Shown: piece after piece, positions 1 through 7,945 of the stretch
Position numbering within the stretch: position 1 is the first letter of the stretch
Layout: the number at the start of each line of letters is the position of its first letter
NCBI GenBank assembly: GCA_031539425.1
Contig: JAVKLI010000082.1
Span: 1 to 13,189, forward strand
From: UBA4416 sp031539425
GTDB lineage: Bacteria; Bacteroidota; Bacteroidia; B-17B0; Aurantibacillaceae
Length of the DNA: 13,189 nt
Direction of reading: 5' to 3'
Notes under the pieces: generated by a model
Told to the model about the DNA's origin: nothing
Databases searched by the model: none
The model's input: only the letters and a program-made list of their open reading frames with translations
Made by a program: the position numbers and the translations under genes

Positions 1-327
1 GGGTTATTCAAAAATTTTGTACACAGAAAAGATATTCCACAACGCACAGACATTAAAATAGAACACATTACAAGAAGTACAAAAGAACGTTTATTCATTC
101 AACAAAAAGGCGATTGCAACGCTTGTGGAACAGCTTTTGCCATTCATCATTTTGAAGTTGATCATATTATTCCCAAATCAAAAGGCGGTGGTGATTATTA
201 CGAAAACTATCAATTGCTTTGTAGCTCTTGCAATAGAATTAAAGGTGATCGACCGATGGAATATTTGCGTACGAAAATTAGTACACGAGAAAAATGGCTC
301 AAAAATAAACTCACTTTTGGGGAGTAA
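1..327 (+). CDS. C-terminal part of an HNH-nuclease-tailed protein, probably a DNA methyltransferase-HNH fusion (5' end outside window)
   Basis: Frame 1 is open from the first base to TAA at 325-327 and gives 108 residues with no start in view, so this is a 3' fragment. Seen directly: a zinc-knuckle HNH core with CNAC at residues 39-42, the DHIIP motif with D54-H55, N69 in an EN-x-QLLC context, and the second pair CSSC at 74-77 followed by N78 and KGDR. That is a complete HNH active site with all four zinc cysteines. The preceding 36 residues (GLFKNFVHRKDIPQRTD...) resemble, from memory, the linker of site-specific DNA methyltransferases that carry an HNH domain at the C-terminus. If so, the protein would combine DNA modification with a nuclease. 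Only the HNH assignment is firm. The methyltransferase part is inference because its catalytic motifs lie left of the window. The gene converges on fumC with a 63-base gap. Confidence 0.85.
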   Translation, partial: GLFKNFVHRKDIPQRTDIKIEHITRSTKERLFIQQKGDCNACGTAFAIHHFEVDHIIPKSKGGGDYYENYQLLCSSCNRIKGDRPMEYLRTKISTREKWLKNKLTFGE

Positions 328-345
328 AATTATTTTAACACTTTC

Positions 346-386
346 AATTCATTGCTACATAAATAACTAACGCTTAACAATGAATT
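346..386. terminator. 9-bp inverted repeat between convergent genes, possible bidirectional terminator
   Basis: AATTCATTG (346-354) and CAATGAATT (378-386) are perfectly complementary, with a 23-base AT-rich loop. The repeat lies between the stop of the HNH gene and the stop of fumC, where a two-way terminator would be expected. The loop is long and there is no clear T-run right after either arm, so this is a weak candidate. Confidence 0.3.
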
Positions 387-390
387 TATG

Positions 391-1791
391 TTAAAACAAA
401 TTATCGCCAATCATTTTTGAAGGATCAACCCATTCGTTAAATTGCTCATTAGTTAAATAGCCTAGTTGTAACGCAGCTTCACGTAAGGTTAAATTTTCTT
501 TGTGAGCTGTTTTAGCAATTTTAGCCGCTTTTTCGTAACCAATGTGCGTATTTAAAACTGTTACAAGCATTAATGAGTTTTCTAAATGTTTGGCAATAAC
601 AGGCTTATTTGCTTCTATGCCAACACAACAATTATCATTAAATGAAACACAAGCATCACCAATTAATTGAGCTGATTGAAGTACATTATAGGCTATCATT
701 GGCTTAAATACATTGAGTTCAAAATGCCCCATACTTCCGCCAATAGATACAGCTGTATCATTACCCATTACTTGCGCACATACCATAGTCATTGCCTCTG
801 GCTGTGTAGGATTTACTTTTCCTGGCATAATGGATGAACCAGGTTCGTTATCTGGAATAACAATTTCTCCGATGCCACTACGTGGGCCAGAGGATAACAC
901 GCGAATGTCATTTCCAATTTTCATTAATGATACAGCGCATCTTTTTAACGCACCACTCAGTTCTACCATAGCATCATGCGCAGCTAATGATTCAAATTTG
1001 TTAGGTGCTGTTACAAATGGTAGTCCTGTTAAATCTGCTATTTTTTTAGCAACTAATACATCATAATTTTTTGGGGCGTTTAACCCCGTTCCAACAGCTG
1101 TGCCGCCTAAGGCTAGTTCTTTTACCGTTAATAATGCAGAGTTTAAGGCTTTAATGCCCATTTTTATTTGCTGCACATAGCCCGAAAATTCTTGACCTAA
1201 CGATAAAGGTGTAGCATCCATAAAATGAGTTCTACCTGTTTTAATAATGGGTTTAAACTCTATAGATTTTTTAGTTAAGGTATTTTGTAGTTTTTCTAAG
1301 CCTTTAATGGTTACGCTAACTACCATAGTGTATGCCGCTATATGCATAGCAGTAGGGTAAGTATCGTTACTGCTTTGAGATTTGTTAACGTCATCATTAG
1401 GGTGAATTATTTTTTTCTCATCAGTTAATTTGCCTCCATTTATTACATGAGCTCTATTGGCTATAACTTCATTTAAGTTCATGTTGCTTTGTGTACCTGA
1501 GCCTGTTTGCCATATTACTAAAGGAAACTCGTTATCTAATTTTTTTGCAATAATTTCATCACAGGCTTTACAAATTAAATCACACTTTAATTTATCTAAT
1601 ACTCCAAGTTCATTATTTGTAAGTGCAGCTGCTTTTTTTAAATATGCAAAAGCGTAAATAATTTCAATGGGCATACTGGCTTCTGGTCCAATTTTAAAAT
1701 TGTTTCTTGATCGTTCAGTTTGAGCCCCCCAATAAGCATTAATAGGCACTTTAACTTCGCCCATAGTATCTGTTTCAATTCTATATTCCAT
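391..1791 (-). CDS. fumC: Class II fumarate hydratase (fumarase C)
   Basis: This 466-residue protein has the usual length of class II fumarase, which reversibly hydrates fumarate to L-malate in the cytosolic TCA cycle as a homotetramer without an iron-sulfur cluster. Seen: TGSGTQSNMN at 96-105, HPNDDVNKSQSSND from 130, GRTH with H189 (counterpart of E. coli H188), and the superfamily signature GSSIMPGKVN at 318-327 with the mobile-loop serine S319 and K325/N327. MPGKVNPTQ separates fumarase from aspartase, whose version is MPAKVNPV, and from argininosuccinate lyase. All active-site residues looked for are present. The ATG at 1789-1791 gives a normal fumarase N-terminus (MEYRIETDTMGEV). It is the last gene of the minus-strand cluster and starts one base after the stop of the upstream TPR gene, so its translation is probably coupled to that gene. 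No promoter of its own is apparent. Confidence 0.97.
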   Translation of the reverse strand: MEYRIETDTMGEVKVPINAYWGAQTERSRNNFKIGPEASMPIEIIYAFAYLKKAAALTNNELGVLDKLKCDLICKACDEIIAKKLDNEFPLVIWQTGSGTQSNMNLNEVIANRAHVINGGKLTDEKKIIHPNDDVNKSQSSNDTYPTAMHIAAYTMVVSVTIKGLEKLQNTLTKKSIEFKPIIKTGRTHFMDATPLSLGQEFSGYVQQIKMGIKALNSALLTVKELALGGTAVGTGLNAPKNYDVLVAKKIADLTGLPFVTAPNKFESLAAHDAMVELSGALKRCAVSLMKIGNDIRVLSSGPRSGIGEIVIPDNEPGSSIMPGKVNPTQPEAMTMVCAQVMGNDTAVSIGGSMGHFELNVFKPMIAYNVLQSAQLIGDACVSFNDNCCVGIEANKPVIAKHLENSLMLVTVLNTHIGYEKAAKIAKTAHKENLTLREAALQLGYLTNEQFNEWVDPSKMIGDNLF

Positions 1792-1792
1792 A

Positions 1793-3124
1793 TTATTTTT
1801 TTTGGTACACTTTTAATTTATTCGTCATTTCTATACCTTTAGGTTGATTGTTTACTAAATAGTAAAGTTTTTGTAAGGCGAGCATACTGTTAGTATCGTC
1901 TGTATGTATGGTGAGTGCGGCTTCAAAAAACGGAATGGCTTTTTGATATAAAACTGAACTTCGTTTTTCAAATTCAATTTGTTGCGCAGTTGGTTTTACT
2001 TTAACAGATTTGGTAATTGATAAATTATATAGTAAGGCACCAAAATTATAATATAGCACTCCAAGATTATAATTTGTAATATGATTGATATCTTCATTAT
2101 CAACTTTTATTTTAGATGCATTTAAATAATAAGTTTCTGCTTTTGTAAATTGAGCTTCGTATGCAGGCACTACTGTTGCGCTTTCGGAAGTTATGTTTGA
2201 AATTTTACTATAGTATAAATCGCCTATAGCTACGTTTAAAAATTTATTGTTAGGGCTGTTATTATAACTTGTTTCTAATTCACGTAACAACTCATCGTTT
2301 TTATTTTTTGCAGTGCTTAGGGTTATATATTTATTTAGTAAAAAATAATCGTTACTATATAGTTTTACACTTTGCTTTAATGTTAAAAGCGCATTGGCTG
2401 TATCTTTTAAATCTAAATAAGCATTAGTAAGACCAATGTAGGTTGTGTTTTTTGCAATTTTTTTCTCTATTAAATTAAGGGCATAAAAAACAATTTTCTT
2501 GTTATCGTTTGCCTTTTGAGCGCAAATAAGGGCATTTTGAAAACTGGTTGAATCTAATAAATTTTGTGTTTTTTGTTTATATATACCAATATTGAAATAT
2601 ATATTGGAAGCATCAATGTAATTATTGGCCTTATATTTGCTAACAGAAAAATTATTCAATTCGTTATATATGGAATTAACAGCATTAATAATTTTTATTT
2701 CATCTTCAGATAAGTAAGATTGATCCTTGGCTTGCTGTAACAGTTTGGGTATATACGTAGGTTCCAAATCATACAGTTTGCCTAAATTTTCAGCTGATGA
2801 TAGTATATAATCAGAGTTTACATTGTTGTATGCCAACTCTAATTCGCCGCCTTTTTTTTGTTCTAAATTAAAATAATATTTATGAAAATAGTAATCTATT
2901 AAAAATTTATATACAAATGTTTTATATTGTTTTCCGGTTGTTTCATGGGTTAATGCAGGTTTTATTTTATCATTGGCCGTGGTTAAATAATTTAAATCTG
3001 GAGCTTCAATCATAGTAGCTTCATAATCACTTAAAGCCCGCCATGCAGCTTGTACATTAGATTTTTGAGCAAATATGACGCTTGATAAAAGCGTGCAAAA
3101 AATCAGTAAATAAAACGGCTTCAT
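1793..3124 (-). CDS. Secreted TPR-like repeat protein, paralogue of the upstream neighbour
   Basis: The product has 443 residues. An N-terminal signal peptide (MKPFYLLIFCTLLSSVIFAQ, likely cleaved at A-Q) predicts export to the periplasm. The rest is helical with degenerate tetratricopeptide units, most visible in the last third (NYNLGVLYYNFGALL, then KAIPFFEAALTIHTDD and LALQKLYYLVNN). That arrangement matches the C-terminal part of the neighbouring protein at 3126-4289 (GLGALYFSRGKGLM..., LAAPYLEKSFELSPD, TLFQLFSILGD), so the two look like diverged tandem duplicates. TPR arrays usually bind proteins, but no partner or activity can be read from the sequence. ATG at 3122-3124 follows the upstream stop by one base, and TAA at 1793-1795 is one base from the fumC ATG. 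A role with the M16 peptidase is suggested by context only. Confidence 0.85.
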   Translation of the reverse strand: MKPFYLLIFCTLLSSVIFAQKSNVQAAWRALSDYEATMIEAPDLNYLTTANDKIKPALTHETTGKQYKTFVYKFLIDYYFHKYYFNLEQKKGGELELAYNNVNSDYILSSAENLGKLYDLEPTYIPKLLQQAKDQSYLSEDEIKIINAVNSIYNELNNFSVSKYKANNYIDASNIYFNIGIYKQKTQNLLDSTSFQNALICAQKANDNKKIVFYALNLIEKKIAKNTTYIGLTNAYLDLKDTANALLTLKQSVKLYSNDYFLLNKYITLSTAKNKNDELLRELETSYNNSPNNKFLNVAIGDLYYSKISNITSESATVVPAYEAQFTKAETYYLNASKIKVDNEDINHITNYNLGVLYYNFGALLYNLSITKSVKVKPTAQQIEFEKRSSVLYQKAIPFFEAALTIHTDDTNSMLALQKLYYLVNNQPKGIEMTNKLKVYQKK

Positions 3125-3125
3125 G

Positions 3126-4289
3126 TTACTTAGCAGGTTTTGTTTTAGTGTATTTAGCTGCTTTTTCAGTGTCGCCTAATATGCTAAATAATTGAAACAA
3201 GGTTCTTTTTACAGCAGCATCTGGGCTTAGCTCAAATGATTTTTCTAAATAAGGAGCTGCTAATTTAAATTCGTCTTTGGCTTTTGCTTCTATTTCAATC
3301 GCTTTTTTGTTTTCAGATACGGGTAATGCCCCTGCTTTATCCATAAGTCCCTTACCCCGAGAAAAATATAATGCGCCCAGTCCATAATTTGCATTTTCTA
3401 GTTCGGGATTTATTTCTAAAGCTTTTTTAAAAGACTCAACGGCTTTATCTTGTTCTTTAGTGCTATTGTATATATTTCCTAATACGCAATGAAATAAATC
3501 ATTTTCGGGCGATACTTCAATAGCTTTAATGAGCTTATCTTTTAAAATGGCAATTTTACCTTGTTTAAGGTAAATGCTAAGCTCTACATTCATTAGGTTA
3601 ATGTTATCTTCAAATTGTTCGCGCCCTATAGTTAAATAAGTTAAAGCGGTTGCCGTATCTTTCTGGTTGATAAAGTAACTTACCATATCTGTATAAATTG
3701 TTGGCTCTTTATATTTAATATCCATCAGTTGTTTAACAGAGGCTACTATCATATCTTTATTGCCTGATGCTAAATTGACTCTATATCTATAATATAAAAC
3801 CAATTCTTTAGAAATATTATTTCTTTTCATGCCACCTTCAAAATCATAGTCTAATGATTTTTCAACCATATCAAGTATAGATAGCGCTTTGGTGTAGTTA
3901 GTTGGAGTGATGTTATATTTGGCTTTTTCAAAGGCAGTAAATGAAATTTGCACAATCAATCCTTTGGCTTGATCTTTAAAGTTATTTGCACCTTTATCTA
4001 ACTTTAAACACATTAAAATACTTTCTAATGCTTTTTCAACTGCGTCAGCATCAAGGTTTTTAATGGCATCGGTTTTATCTTCATAAATGCCTTTATAAAT
4101 TTTTGCTCTATAAAACCAAAGTTTAGGTGCTTTCATTGATTCTGCATTTTTAATTGCAGTATCGGCAGCTATTTTTGCTTTTCTATAATCTTTCTCTTGT
4201 AAGTAATTATAGGCATTTTGTACTTGATGGCTTTGAGACCAAGCAATGGTGCTTAATAAAAATAAAGCAACAAAAAATAATGATTTCAT
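3126..4289 (-). CDS. Secreted tetratricopeptide repeat protein
   Basis: The product has 387 residues. It begins with a signal peptide (MKSLFFVALFLLSTIAWSQ, likely cleaved before or after the Q), so the mature protein is probably periplasmic. There is no lipobox cysteine, so it is not an obvious lipoprotein. TPR units are clear near residues 260-310 (LFHCVLGNIYNSTKEQDKAVESFKKALEINPE, then NANYGLGALYFSRG), with weaker helical repeats before them and a final pair after a charged linker. This is a known type of Bacteroidota TPR protein, with a lysine- and glutamate-rich linker followed by a last APYLEKSFELSPD repeat. It starts 18 bases after the M16 peptidase stop and ends one base before the second TPR gene, so it sits mid-operon. 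Function is unknown. A scaffold or assembly role in the envelope is inference from the fold. Confidence 0.88.
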   Translation of the reverse strand: MKSLFFVALFLLSTIAWSQSHQVQNAYNYLQEKDYRKAKIAADTAIKNAESMKAPKLWFYRAKIYKGIYEDKTDAIKNLDADAVEKALESILMCLKLDKGANNFKDQAKGLIVQISFTAFEKAKYNITPTNYTKALSILDMVEKSLDYDFEGGMKRNNISKELVLYYRYRVNLASGNKDMIVASVKQLMDIKYKEPTIYTDMVSYFINQKDTATALTYLTIGREQFEDNINLMNVELSIYLKQGKIAILKDKLIKAIEVSPENDLFHCVLGNIYNSTKEQDKAVESFKKALEINPELENANYGLGALYFSRGKGLMDKAGALPVSENKKAIEIEAKAKDEFKLAAPYLEKSFELSPDAAVKRTLFQLFSILGDTEKAAKYTKTKPAK

Positions 4290-4307
4290 AAATAAACTAT
4301 TTTAAAA

Positions 4308-7169
4308 TTATAACGATATTTTTTTCATTTTAAATTTTTTAATAAACTCGCTGTTTGGTTCTTTTTTGATCAATTTTTCCATTTGCGATTCTATACGAGA
4401 TTTATCACCAATAATAACTGTTTTAAGTTTATTTGTATCAAATAGTTTTTTTATTTGTACGTTTAATTCTTCTTTGGTTATATTTTTAAGTATTTGTTGC
4501 TGTTGCGCTACATAATTGGCATCTAAATTATACTCTAACATGTGCAGTAAAAATTTGGCTTTTTGACCTGGAGTTTCATATTTTAAAGCATCTCCATTAA
4601 GCATGGCGTTTTTTGTAAAAGTTAATTCATCATCAGTTATACCATCTTTATTATATTTTACAAACTCTTTATTTATTTCAAATAACGCGTCAAATGACGA
4701 TGTGCGTTTTATAGCTGCGCCTATCATAAATATACCTGAATGATTATCACCTTTCACTGTTGAGCGTATACCGTAAGTGTAACCTTTGTCTTCACGTAAA
4801 TTTAAATTTAAACGGGTATTAAATGTACCTCCAAAAATATAGTTAGCAATTTGATTTTTAAAATACTCTCCGGTTACACTATATTTTTCTGATATAAACC
4901 CTTGGTTAACAATAGTTGATTTGGTTACCTTATCAAATATAAAAATTTGTGGCTCATTAGTAATTTCAGGTAATACAATAGGGTTAATTACAACTGGTTT
5001 TGCTTGCCATTTATTTAAAAATTCCAATTTTTTAAAAGCCTCTTGTTCGTCTAAATCTCCAACAATAACAAGGTTTGTAACAGAGGGTGAAAAATAAGAA
5101 TCGTAATAACTTTTCACATCTTCTATCTTTATATTATCTAAAGTAGATATGGTAGGTTTAGTACCCAACACAGTATTTCCATAAAGCACTTTGTTAAATA
5201 ATTTTTGTCCAATGGCGTTTGGTTCTTTAGATTCGGAGTTAATACCTTCTTTTATACTTTTAATCACAATTTTTAAATCTTCTTCATTAAATGCAGGGTT
5301 AAATAATTTTTCTTCTAATAATCGTAAAGTGGCATCTATGTTTTTCTTTAAGCAGGTTATATCGATGCTTATAACATCATCTGAAGCGTTAAAATTTATA
5401 AAACTACCTAAGTTAAATAGGGCTGTTTCTATTTTTTCTGCTGTATAGTTTTTGGTACTTTCATCCATCATAGATGCTGTAACATTTGCTAAGCCACGTT
5501 TTTTAAGTTTATCGGCTGGTAATACCATATCTCCACCAGATATGTTCATATAAATATTTACAATTTGTGACTCGTTATATTTAGTACCCATTACTTTTAA
5601 TCCGTTAGCTAATGTTGTTTTATAGGTAGCTGGCATAGTTACCGTTTTAGGTTCGCCTGCTTTTGGTTTAATAGATCTATCAAACTTATCAGGGTTTGGA
5701 GTATGTTTTAATCCTACATATTCTGGGTTTGCTTCTAAAGGAAAATTAGCGTAAGGGTTTATAGATTTAACTGAATCTTTTTCGTCAAAAATAGGGTAGG
5801 TGTTTAATATAGCGGCTCCAGCACCTTTAATATACTTATTAAATACACGTAATATGTCTTCTTTCGTTACTTTATTGTATCGCTCTATGTCATCAGCAAT
5901 ACTAAAATCTTTACCTAAAAGTCTTTCAGTTTCAGATAGTTCCATTGCTTTACCTTCTAGAGAAGTTAAGGCTGTTTGTTTTTGTGATTCTATAATGGAT
6001 TTACCGCTTTGAAGCGCTTCATCAGTAATACCAACTGTTTCAAACTCATTTATAGTAGCTTTAACTTTTGCATCTATTTCTGTAAACTTTGTTTCTAAGT
6101 TCATGTTTTCTGGTGGAGATATTAAAATCCCCATAGTAAATTCACCACTTAAGTCATCCGCCCTATGAAACATAAATGCTTCAAAAGCTATCTTAGATTT
6201 TACAAAGTTTTTATATAAAATAGATTGTTTGCCTTGCCCCATCATAAAACTTAATAAAGTTAAAGCAGGCTCATCTTTGTGTGTGTTAGGCACAGTAGGG
6301 TAAACACGTAGGTTTAAAGGAGAGTAAATATTATCTTTGTATGAGGTATATTTATCTATAGGAAGTGTAAAAGTTGGTACTCTTAATTTTTTAACTTCTG
6401 GGCAGGGTTTTAATGTTCCAAAATATTTATCCACTAATGGCATTACTACTTCTGATTTAACATCGCCTGCAATGGTTAATATAGCATTATTTGGACCATA
6501 CCAGCGTAAAAAGAAACTTTTAGCATCTTCTACAGTGGCTTTATTTAAGTCATCAACATAACCAATAGGTTCCCAGCTGTATGGGTGTTTAAAAGGGTAT
6601 AAAAACTGGTTCATTTTTTCGCCAAATCCCATGGCGTAAGGAATATTCTCTTGGTTTTGAGATTTTTCATTTTTTACAGCATCTCTTTGGTTTTCAAATT
6701 TTTTGTTTGTTAATGAATCAAGCATAAAACCCATTCTGTCGCTTTCAAGGTATAACGCCATTTCTAGTTGGTTAGAAGGCATATTTTCAAAATAAACAGT
6801 TTTGTCACGTGCTGTAAATCCGTTACCATTTCCACCTGCATCAGAAATAATTTTAAAATGCTCTTCATCTCTTAAATTTTTAGATCCTTGAAACATCATG
6901 TGTTCAAAAAAGTGTGCAAAACCTGTTTTACCAGGCGTTTCGCGGTTAGATCCTACTTTATAAGTTACTTGTGTATGAACAATTGGGTCTGAATGATCTT
7001 CGTGTATTATTACAATAAGTCCGTTGGCTAATTTCCATTTTGCGTGTGGAATTACAAGTTTACCTTCTTGCGCTGTAATTTTTTCAATTAAAGTATAAGT
7101 GGGTTGTGCAATTGCAGTTATACAGGTGATAACTATAAAGCAAACTGCTAAAAAATATGATTTTTTCAT
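4308..7169 (-). CDS. Secreted two-lobed M16 (pitrilysin/insulinase family) zinc metallopeptidase
   Basis: The product has 953 residues. The signal peptide (first ~22 residues, ending ITAIAQ) predicts export. The first M16 lobe starts near residue 45 (KLANGLIVIIHED) and carries the inverted zinc motif HFFEH at 86-90, with ligands H86 and H90 and catalytic base E89. The distal ligand is probably E168 in the QRDAVKNEKSQ segment, 78 residues on, as in pitrilysin. The second lobe begins near residue 515 (YKTTLANGLKVMG). It has lost HxxEH (RGLANVTASMMDE in its place) but keeps the arginine/tyrosine pair R792 and Y799 (LREDKGYTYG) of the non-catalytic partner. One chain therefore contains an active and an inactive lobe, enough for a complete clamshell. 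The substrate is unknown, and degradation of peptides in the periplasm is the family expectation. It begins 64 bases after the PPTase gene, and no clear promoter is visible in that gap. The two TPR genes and fumC follow. Confidence 0.95.
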   Translation of the reverse strand: MKKSYFLAVCFIVITCITAIAQPTYTLIEKITAQEGKLVIPHAKWKLANGLIVIIHEDHSDPIVHTQVTYKVGSNRETPGKTGFAHFFEHMMFQGSKNLRDEEHFKIISDAGGNGNGFTARDKTVYFENMPSNQLEMALYLESDRMGFMLDSLTNKKFENQRDAVKNEKSQNQENIPYAMGFGEKMNQFLYPFKHPYSWEPIGYVDDLNKATVEDAKSFFLRWYGPNNAILTIAGDVKSEVVMPLVDKYFGTLKPCPEVKKLRVPTFTLPIDKYTSYKDNIYSPLNLRVYPTVPNTHKDEPALTLLSFMMGQGKQSILYKNFVKSKIAFEAFMFHRADDLSGEFTMGILISPPENMNLETKFTEIDAKVKATINEFETVGITDEALQSGKSIIESQKQTALTSLEGKAMELSETERLLGKDFSIADDIERYNKVTKEDILRVFNKYIKGAGAAILNTYPIFDEKDSVKSINPYANFPLEANPEYVGLKHTPNPDKFDRSIKPKAGEPKTVTMPATYKTTLANGLKVMGTKYNESQIVNIYMNISGGDMVLPADKLKKRGLANVTASMMDESTKNYTAEKIETALFNLGSFINFNASDDVISIDITCLKKNIDATLRLLEEKLFNPAFNEEDLKIVIKSIKEGINSESKEPNAIGQKLFNKVLYGNTVLGTKPTISTLDNIKIEDVKSYYDSYFSPSVTNLVIVGDLDEQEAFKKLEFLNKWQAKPVVINPIVLPEITNEPQIFIFDKVTKSTIVNQGFISEKYSVTGEYFKNQIANYIFGGTFNTRLNLNLREDKGYTYGIRSTVKGDNHSGIFMIGAAIKRTSSFDALFEINKEFVKYNKDGITDDELTFTKNAMLNGDALKYETPGQKAKFLLHMLEYNLDANYVAQQQQILKNITKEELNVQIKKLFDTNKLKTVIIGDKSRIESQMEKLIKKEPNSEFIKKFKMKKISL

Positions 7170-7233
7170 AATTAGGAAGGTGTGTTTTGATTATAATAAT
7201 TGTGTTTTTATTTTTTGAACTGAACGAAAGTAA

Positions 7234-7815
7234 TTATTTTTTTAATTGCATAGATGTGTATACTAAAATATATGAATTGTTAACAACTTCAGCATTTAAT
7301 AAATAAGATTTTGTTGTATTATTTATTTTGATATGCCCTACAATATTTGTTTTTATTGATAGTTCAAAGGGATCAATTAAAAGTTGTGTTTTAAAAGTAA
7401 TACCTTTAGTGCCATGTAATTTGTAAAGTGCTTCTTTGGCACACCAATACATTAATAGTTTTTCTATATGATTGTTTGCATCTAATATTTCTTCATTTGA
7501 TAAAAATTTAGATTGGATATTTAAAACATTTGACCTTATCATTTCAATATCTATGCCTGTTGGCTCTAACTCATTAACAATAACAGCTAACCAATTTTTA
7601 GAATGTGAAATACTAATATGAATTGAAGAATTTGGGATAAAAGGTTTTCCAAAATGGTCCTTTTCTATTTTGACATTTTGGCTTAATATTTGATTTGTCA
7701 AATATTCTGTTGTTTGTAGATTTGTAGGTTTACATGGACCAATAAATTGATGATACAAGGTTAAATCTAATATACCTACTATGATATTTGGATGTGGATT
7801 GTAAGTTTGAAGCAT
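7234..7815 (-). CDS. 4'-phosphopantetheinyl transferase superfamily protein
   Basis: This 193-residue protein is of the Sfp/AcpT type, which transfers 4'-phosphopantetheine from coenzyme A to a serine of acyl or peptidyl carrier proteins. Seen: the SISHSKNW segment (68-75) that contacts CoA, GIDIE at 87-91 with the magnesium ligands D89 and E91, FLSNEE at 104-109, and WCAKEALYKLHG at 124-135 with the KEAxxK signature (K127, E128). All key residues are present. It is shorter than Sfp (about 224 residues) but within the range of Bacteroidota homologues. No polyketide, peptide-synthetase or carrier-protein gene lies nearby, so it could serve the general fatty-acid carrier protein or a cluster elsewhere. 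The ATG at 7813-7815 gives a natural start. The minus strand reads TTATTTG at 7864-7858, a poor match to a -7 element, so its promoter is not resolved. Confidence 0.92.
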   Translation of the reverse strand: MLQTYNPHPNIIVGILDLTLYHQFIGPCKPTNLQTTEYLTNQILSQNVKIEKDHFGKPFIPNSSIHISISHSKNWLAVIVNELEPTGIDIEMIRSNVLNIQSKFLSNEEILDANNHIEKLLMYWCAKEALYKLHGTKGITFKTQLLIDPFELSIKTNIVGHIKINNTTKSYLLNAEVVNNSYILVYTSMQLKK

Positions 7816-7945
7816 TATTTGTTTAACCTAACCATTTTTTAATTATTAAATTAGGTACAAATAAGCTATTTTTTTTAAATTTCGGATTGTTATAAAGCAA
7901 ATAAAAATAACACAGATTTAATAAAACCCTTTAAAAGAGTAAACA

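Noticed and set aside
125..370. An 81-codon open frame overlapping the HNH fragment
   Set aside because: It lies in a different frame over the well-supported HNH domain, and its translation has no recognisable features.
713..1066. A 117-codon plus-strand frame inside fumC, with similar frames inside the M16 peptidase, sucC and ubiD genes
   Set aside because: These are antisense or alternative-frame shadows of strongly conserved genes, with no independent motif or start signal.
391..1791. Aspartase or argininosuccinate lyase instead of fumarase
   Set aside because: The signature reads GSSIMPGKVNPTQ with fumarase-type residues throughout. Aspartase carries MPAKVNPV, and argininosuccinate lyase is more distant.
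7826..7856. Inverted repeat ACCTAA...TTAGGT between the PPTase and glycosyltransferase-like genes
   Set aside because: The arms are only six bases with a 19-base AT-rich spacer. Chance repeats of this size are expected in such AT-rich DNA.
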